DNA of 32,184 nucleotides. It comes from Erwinia aphidicola (GTDB lineage Bacteria > Pseudomonadota > Gammaproteobacteria > Enterobacterales > Enterobacteriaceae). The stretch lies in NCBI RefSeq assembly GCF_014773485.1, contig NZ_JACXBP010000017.1, positions 1 through 32,184 on the forward strand. Direction: 5' to 3'. Position numbers and translations under genes: made by a program. Of the stretch, positions 29,177-32,184 are shown piece by piece. The first letter of the stretch is position 1, and every line of letters begins with the position of its first letter. Below the pieces are notes generated by a model. That model did no database searches and was not told the origin of the DNA. It was given only the letters and a program-made list of their open reading frames with translations.

Positions 29177-29881
29177 TTAGTTAGCAGCAGCGTTCAGGCC
29201 AGCCTGATCAACTGCAACACCTGCACCCATAGTGGTGGAGATGCTAACTTTCTTGATGAAAACGCCTTTCGCCTGAGAAGGTTTTGCTTTTTTCAGCGCA
29301 ACCAGCAGGGATTCCAGGTTTTCTTTCAGCTTATCGGTATCGAAGTCAACCTTACCAATGGTGGTATGGATGATACCGTTTTTGTCGTTACGGTAACGAA
29401 CCTGACCCGCTTTAGCGTTCTTAACCGCTTCAGCAACGTTAGGAGTTACAGTACCAACTTTCGGGTTTGGCATCAGACCGCGTGGGCCCAGAACCTGACC
29501 CAGCTGGCCAACAACGCGCATTGCATCTGGAGATGCGATAACAACGTCGAAGTTCATTTCGCCTTTCTTGATCTGGTCAGCCAGATCTTCCATACCTACC
29601 AGCTCAGCGCCGGCTGCTTTAGCAGCTTCAGCGTTTGCGCCCTGGGCAAATACGGCAACGCGAACGGAACGGCCAGTACCGTGTGGCAGTACAGTTGCAC
29701 CGCGAACGTTCTGGTCAGATTTACGAGCATCAATGCCCAGGTTTACCGCTACGTCAACGCTTTCAACGAACTTGGCAGTAGCCAGTTCTTTCAGCAGAGC
29801 AACAGCTTCGTTGATGTCATACTGTTTAGTTGCATCAACTTTGTCGCGGATCACGCTCATGCGCTTGGTCAGCTTAGCCAT
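29177..29881 (-). CDS. rplA: 50S ribosomal protein L1
   Basis: L1 forms the mobile L1 stalk next to the E site and represses the rplKA mRNA when in excess. At 234 aa it equals E. coli L1. Recognisable blocks are MAKLTKRMSVIRDKVD, the domain I RNA-binding part, KVGTVTPNVAEAVKNAKAGQV, and the conserved VKKVSISTTMG-type strand near the C-terminus (here IKKVSISTTMGAG). It starts 3 nt after the rplK stop; both belong to the PL11 unit. Confidence 0.98.
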   Translation of the reverse strand: MAKLTKRMSVIRDKVDATKQYDINEAVALLKELATAKFVESVDVAVNLGIDARKSDQNVRGATVLPHGTGRSVRVAVFAQGANAEAAKAAGAELVGMEDLADQIKKGEMNFDVVIASPDAMRVVGQLGQVLGPRGLMPNPKVGTVTPNVAEAVKNAKAGQVRYRNDKNGIIHTTIGKVDFDTDKLKENLESLLVALKKAKPSQAKGVFIKKVSISTTMGAGVAVDQAGLNAAAN

Positions 29882-29884
29882 TTC

Positions 29885-30313
29885 TTAGTCCTCTACTACC
29901 AGGCCCATGGAACGAGCAGTACCTTCAATTGAGCGAGTCATCGCTTCAATATCAGCACCAGTCATGTCCGCAGCTTTGGTTTCTGCGATTTCACGTACCT
30001 GAGCACGCGATACTTTACCTACTTTGTCTTTGTTCGGCTTGCCAGAACCAGACTTAATACCAGCCGCTTTCTTCAGCAGTACTGCTGCAGGAGGGGTTTT
30101 GGTAACGAAGGTGAAAGAACGGTCAGAGTAAACGGTGATCACAACTGGTGTTGGAAGACCTTTCTCCAGGGATTCTGTTTTGGCGTTAAACGCTTTACAG
30201 AATTCCATGATGTTAACGCCTTGCTGACCCAGTGCTGGACCAACCGGAGGACTTGGGTTTGCCATACCAGCTGCAACCTGCAGCTTAACGTAGGCTTGTA
30301 CTTTCTTCGCCAT
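29885..30313 (-). CDS. rplK: 50S ribosomal protein L11
   Basis: L11 binds the GTPase-associated centre of 23S rRNA and is needed for RelA-dependent stringent control. The 142-aa protein has the N-terminal proline switch P22/P26 in MANPSPPVGPALGQQGVN, the site of thiostrepton action, and the C-terminal RNA-binding domain with KTPPAAVLLKKAAGIKSGSG. The length equals that of E. coli. It is the first gene behind the PL11 promoter, about 90 nt downstream of the start site. Confidence 0.98.
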   Translation of the reverse strand: MAKKVQAYVKLQVAAGMANPSPPVGPALGQQGVNIMEFCKAFNAKTESLEKGLPTPVVITVYSDRSFTFVTKTPPAAVLLKKAAGIKSGSGKPNKDKVGKVSRAQVREIAETKAADMTGADIEAMTRSIEGTARSMGLVVED

Positions 30314-30390
30314 GATAATTCCTCTATTGGGTAATAACGCTCCTGGTGGAGCTCCCCGTGATTAAATTTTTCACACGCTTTTAGCAGCGC

Positions 30391-30431
30391 ATAAAAACAA
30401 AAGGCGCGAAATTATAGTGCAATTTCGCGCC
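30391..30431 (-). terminator. Intrinsic terminator of the secE-nusG unit
   Basis: An 11-bp perfect stem GGCGCGAAATT/AATTTCGCGCC (arms 30403-30413 and 30421-30431) with a 7-nt loop is followed on the minus strand by TTTTGTTTTTAT. It lies 41 nt past the nusG stop. Confidence 0.93.
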
Positions 30432-30439
30432 TCTCGCAA
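30411..30439 (-). promoter_or_regulatory. Promoter PL11 (rplK), inside the nusG terminator
   Basis: On the minus strand -35 TTGCGA (30434-30439) and perfect -10 TATAAT (30411-30416) are 17 bp apart. The -10 falls on the loop and downstream arm of the nusG terminator stem, so initiation occurs inside the terminator's last half. It drives rplKA and, by read-through, rplJL-rpoBC. Confidence 0.88.
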
Positions 30440-30471
30440 CCACCTGATGCAGGCGATCGGTTACTTTTTTA

Positions 30472-31017
30472 TCAGCCTTTCTCGACCTGGCCGAAGTCCA
30501 GTTCAACCGGTGTTGCACGGCCAAAGATGGAAACAGACACTTTCAGGCGGCTTTTCTCGTAGTCAACTTCTTCGACCACGCCGTTGAAGTCAGCAAATGG
30601 ACCATCGCTCACGCGCACCATTTCACCTGGCTCAAACATGGTTTTCGGACGTGGCTTATCACCCACCTGCTGCAGGCGGTTCATAATCGCGTCAACTTCT
30701 TTGTCGCTAATCGGTGCCGGACGGTCAGAAGTACCACCGATGAAGCCCATGACACGCGGCACGCTGCGCACCAGGTGCCAGCTTGCATCGTTCATTACCA
30801 TCTGTACCAGCACGTAGCCTGGGAAGAACTTACGCTCGCTCTTGCGACGCTGGCCACCACGGATCTCAACCACTTCTTCAGTCGGAACCATGACATCGCC
30901 AAACAGCTCTTCCATGTTATGTAACTTGATATGCTCGCGCAGCGATTGTGCTACACGGCCTTCAAAACCGGAAAACGCCTGAACGACGTACCAGCGCTTC
31001 TTTGGAGCTTCAGACAT
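30472..31017 (-). CDS. nusG: Transcription elongation/termination factor NusG
   Basis: NusG binds the beta' clamp helices, suppresses pausing, and links RNA polymerase to Rho or to ribosomal S10. At 181 aa it matches E. coli. The NGN domain (about 1-115) has WYVVQAFSGFEGRVAQSL and KFFPGYVLVQM; the KOW domain (about 127-181) has GEMVRVSDGPFADFNGVVEEVD and F165, the residue at the S10/Rho interface. It starts 1 nt after the secE stop, so secE-nusG are one unit ending at the terminator before PL11. Confidence 0.98.
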   Translation of the reverse strand: MSEAPKKRWYVVQAFSGFEGRVAQSLREHIKLHNMEELFGDVMVPTEEVVEIRGGQRRKSERKFFPGYVLVQMVMNDASWHLVRSVPRVMGFIGGTSDRPAPISDKEVDAIMNRLQQVGDKPRPKTMFEPGEMVRVSDGPFADFNGVVEEVDYEKSRLKVSVSIFGRATPVELDFGQVEKG

Positions 31018-31018
31018 C

Positions 31019-31402
31019 TCAGAACCTCAGGCCAGTGATAAACGATACCAGACGAACCAGAATTCCATCCAGTCCCCACAAAATCAGTGACATCACGGCA
31101 GTGACCGCGGCAACGATTAACGTGGTGTGCAACGTTTCCTGACGAGTAGGCCAGATGACCTTACGAACTTCAGTGCGCGCTTCACGGGCGAAAGCCAACG
31201 TTGCTTTACCTTTGGTGGTCAGCAGGGCAATGCCAGCTGCTGCAGCCATCAGAACAACGACAGCCAGGGCACGCAGAGGTAATGTTACTTCACGATAATA
31301 GTAGTTGCCGGCGATAGCCACGGCCAGAAGGACGGCCACACCTAACCACTTCATCGTTTCCAGGCCGCGCCCGCTTCCTTGAGCTTCGGTATTAGCACTC
31401 AT
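31019..31402 (-). CDS. secE: Protein translocase subunit SecE
   Basis: SecE clamps the two halves of SecY in the inner-membrane translocon. The 127-aa protein has three membrane segments (about 17-36, 43-62 and 93-113), as in gammaproteobacteria. The conserved cytoplasmic amphipathic helix and hinge AREARTEVRKVIWPTRQETL (72-91, positions given) are nearly identical to E. coli. MSANTEAQGSGRG is the family start; the ATG at 31417 would add five residues and is less likely. The 269-nt gap upstream (31403-31671) holds the tufB terminator and must carry the secE promoter, which I could not place. Confidence 0.97.
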   Translation of the reverse strand: MSANTEAQGSGRGLETMKWLGVAVLLAVAIAGNYYYREVTLPLRALAVVVLMAAAAGIALLTTKGKATLAFAREARTEVRKVIWPTRQETLHTTLIVAAVTAVMSLILWGLDGILVRLVSFITGLRF

Positions 31403-31613
31403 AAACCAACCTGCCACAATAAATCAGAAACACTTTTGCCCCGAAAGACGAGGCAACCGAACCGAATAATGCTGTTAGGCTTAACTCGGCATATCCTTTA
31501 ATTCCAAGCCGCAGCTTGAAAACTATTGGCTTAACGCCGTGCTACAGAGCCTGCCTCAGCAATGATTATGGTCGAAAAAATCACTGATGAGTCAGGTTCT
31601 ATGTTACAGCGTG

Positions 31614-31637
31614 CAAAAAGGGCATCAAATGATGCCC
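31614..31637 (-). terminator. Intrinsic terminator of tufB
   Basis: On the minus strand GGGCATCA (31630-31637) pairs with TGATGCCC (31620-31627) around a 2-nt TT, extended by AAA/TTT, and is followed by TTTTTGCACGC. It lies 34 nt past the tufB stop and closely resembles the E. coli tufB terminator. Confidence 0.92.
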
Positions 31638-31671
31638 TTTCCATGTGCATTGCGTCAAATATTATCAGCGA

Positions 31672-32184
31672 TTAAGCGATAACTTTAGCAACAACACCAG
31701 CACCAACGGTACGACCACCTTCACGGATTGCGAAACGCAGACCGTCGTCCATTGCGATTGGTTTGATCAGTTCAACAACCAGTTTGATGTTGTCGCCTGG
31801 CATTACCATCTCAACGCCTTCTGGCAGTTCGATGGTACCGGTCACGTCAGTTGTACGGAAGTAGAACTGTGGACGGTAGCCTTTGAAGAATGGGCTATGA
31901 CGGCCGCCTTCTTCTTTAGACAGAATATAAACTTCTGACTCGAACTTGGTGTGTGGCTTGATTGAGCCTGGCTTAGCCAGAACCTGGCCGCGCTCAACGT
32001 CTTCACGCTTAATACCGCGCAGCAGGATACCACAGTTCTCGCCTGCACGACCTTCGTCCAGCAGCTTACGGAACATCTCAACGCCGGTACAGGTAGATTT
32101 CACGGTGTCTTTCAGACCCACGATCTCAACTTCTTCACCCACTTTAACGATACCGCGCTCTACACGACCGGTCACAACAGTACC
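31672..32184 (-). CDS. tufB: Elongation factor Tu (tufB), 3' part only
   Basis: EF-Tu carries aminoacyl-tRNA to the ribosome. Only the last 170 residues are inside the window; the gene continues past the right edge. They cover domain 2 (VVTGRVERGIVKVGEEVEIVG, RGIKREDVERGQVL) and domain 3 (KEEGGRHSPFFKGYRPQFYFRTTDV, MVMPGDNIKLVVELI, FAIREGGRTVGAGVVAKV; shortened here). The C-terminus reads KVIA instead of the E. coli KVLG/KVLS. The tufB name rests on position next to secE-nusG; a second tuf copy elsewhere is expected but unseen. Because tuf genes undergo gene conversion, the copy identity is by context only. Confidence 0.95.
   Translation of the reverse strand, partial: GTVVTGRVERGIVKVGEEVEIVGLKDTVKSTCTGVEMFRKLLDEGRAGENCGILLRGIKREDVERGQVLAKPGSIKPHTKFESEVYILSKEEGGRHSPFFKGYRPQFYFRTTDVTGTIELPEGVEMVMPGDNIKLVVELIKPIAMDDGLRFAIREGGRTVGAGVVAKVIA

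Overview
The window is chromosomal DNA of a gammaproteobacterium of the order Enterobacterales. Housekeeping proteins (RpoB 1342 aa, RpoC 1407 aa, RplL, RplA, RplK, NusG, SecE, HU-alpha) have the lengths and nearly the sequences of their Escherichia coli counterparts, and the gene order rrn leader/purHD/yjaH-hupA-yjaG-nfi-hemE/nudC/rsd/thiCEFSGH/rpoCB-rplLJ-rplAK-nusG-secE-tufB follows the E. coli K-12 block. Differences (no zra genes between purD and yjaH, an extra bactofilin gene, an extra regulator/HIUase block, diverged protein tails) point to a relative such as Erwiniaceae (Erwinia/Pantoea type); that family-level guess is inference.

Layout. 1-577: divergent control region. On the minus strand it holds the P1 and P2 promoters and the boxB/boxA/boxC antitermination leader of an rRNA operon whose 16S gene starts just left of the window. 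On the plus strand it holds two perfect tandem DnaA boxes and the PurR-controlled purHD promoter. 578-3533: purH-purD and their terminator. 3539-9108: a run of minus-strand genes: lipoprotein YjaH, HU-alpha, YjaG, endonuclease V, HemE, a membrane-anchored bactofilin in AT-rich DNA, and NudC. 9182-15430, plus strand: rsd, a TPP riboswitch and the tightly overlapped thiCEFSGH thiamine operon. 15559-19058: accessory block with a MocR-type PLP regulator, a divergent DUF1127 mini-protein, a periplasmic 5-hydroxyisourate hydrolase and an exported DUF1176 protein. 19088-32184, minus strand: rpoC, rpoB, rplL, rplJ, rplA, rplK, nusG, secE and the 3' part of tufB, with the expected attenuator, L10 leader and embedded promoters.

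How the genes work together. The right half is the transcription/translation core: beta and beta' subunits of RNA polymerase, stalk and L1/L11 ribosomal proteins, NusG, SecE and EF-Tu. The thi operon makes both halves of thiamine: ThiC the pyrimidine, ThiF/S/G/H the thiazole, ThiE the joining step; the riboswitch closes the feedback loop. PurHD performs purine steps, and the AIR drawn on by ThiC comes from the same pathway.

Most of the window is ordinary conserved DNA. The points most worth a second look are the ERIC repeat lying between the apparent rplJ promoter and the L10-binding leader, the bactofilin gene inserted between hemE and nudC, the tandem DnaA boxes between rrn and purH, the MocR/DUF1127 divergent region with repeated TACAG half-sites, the C-terminal YRGN (not YRGS) of the HIUase, and several unassigned RNA-scale inverted repeats. 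I see no CRISPR array, tRNA gene, insertion sequence, prophage or clearly new multi-gene system.
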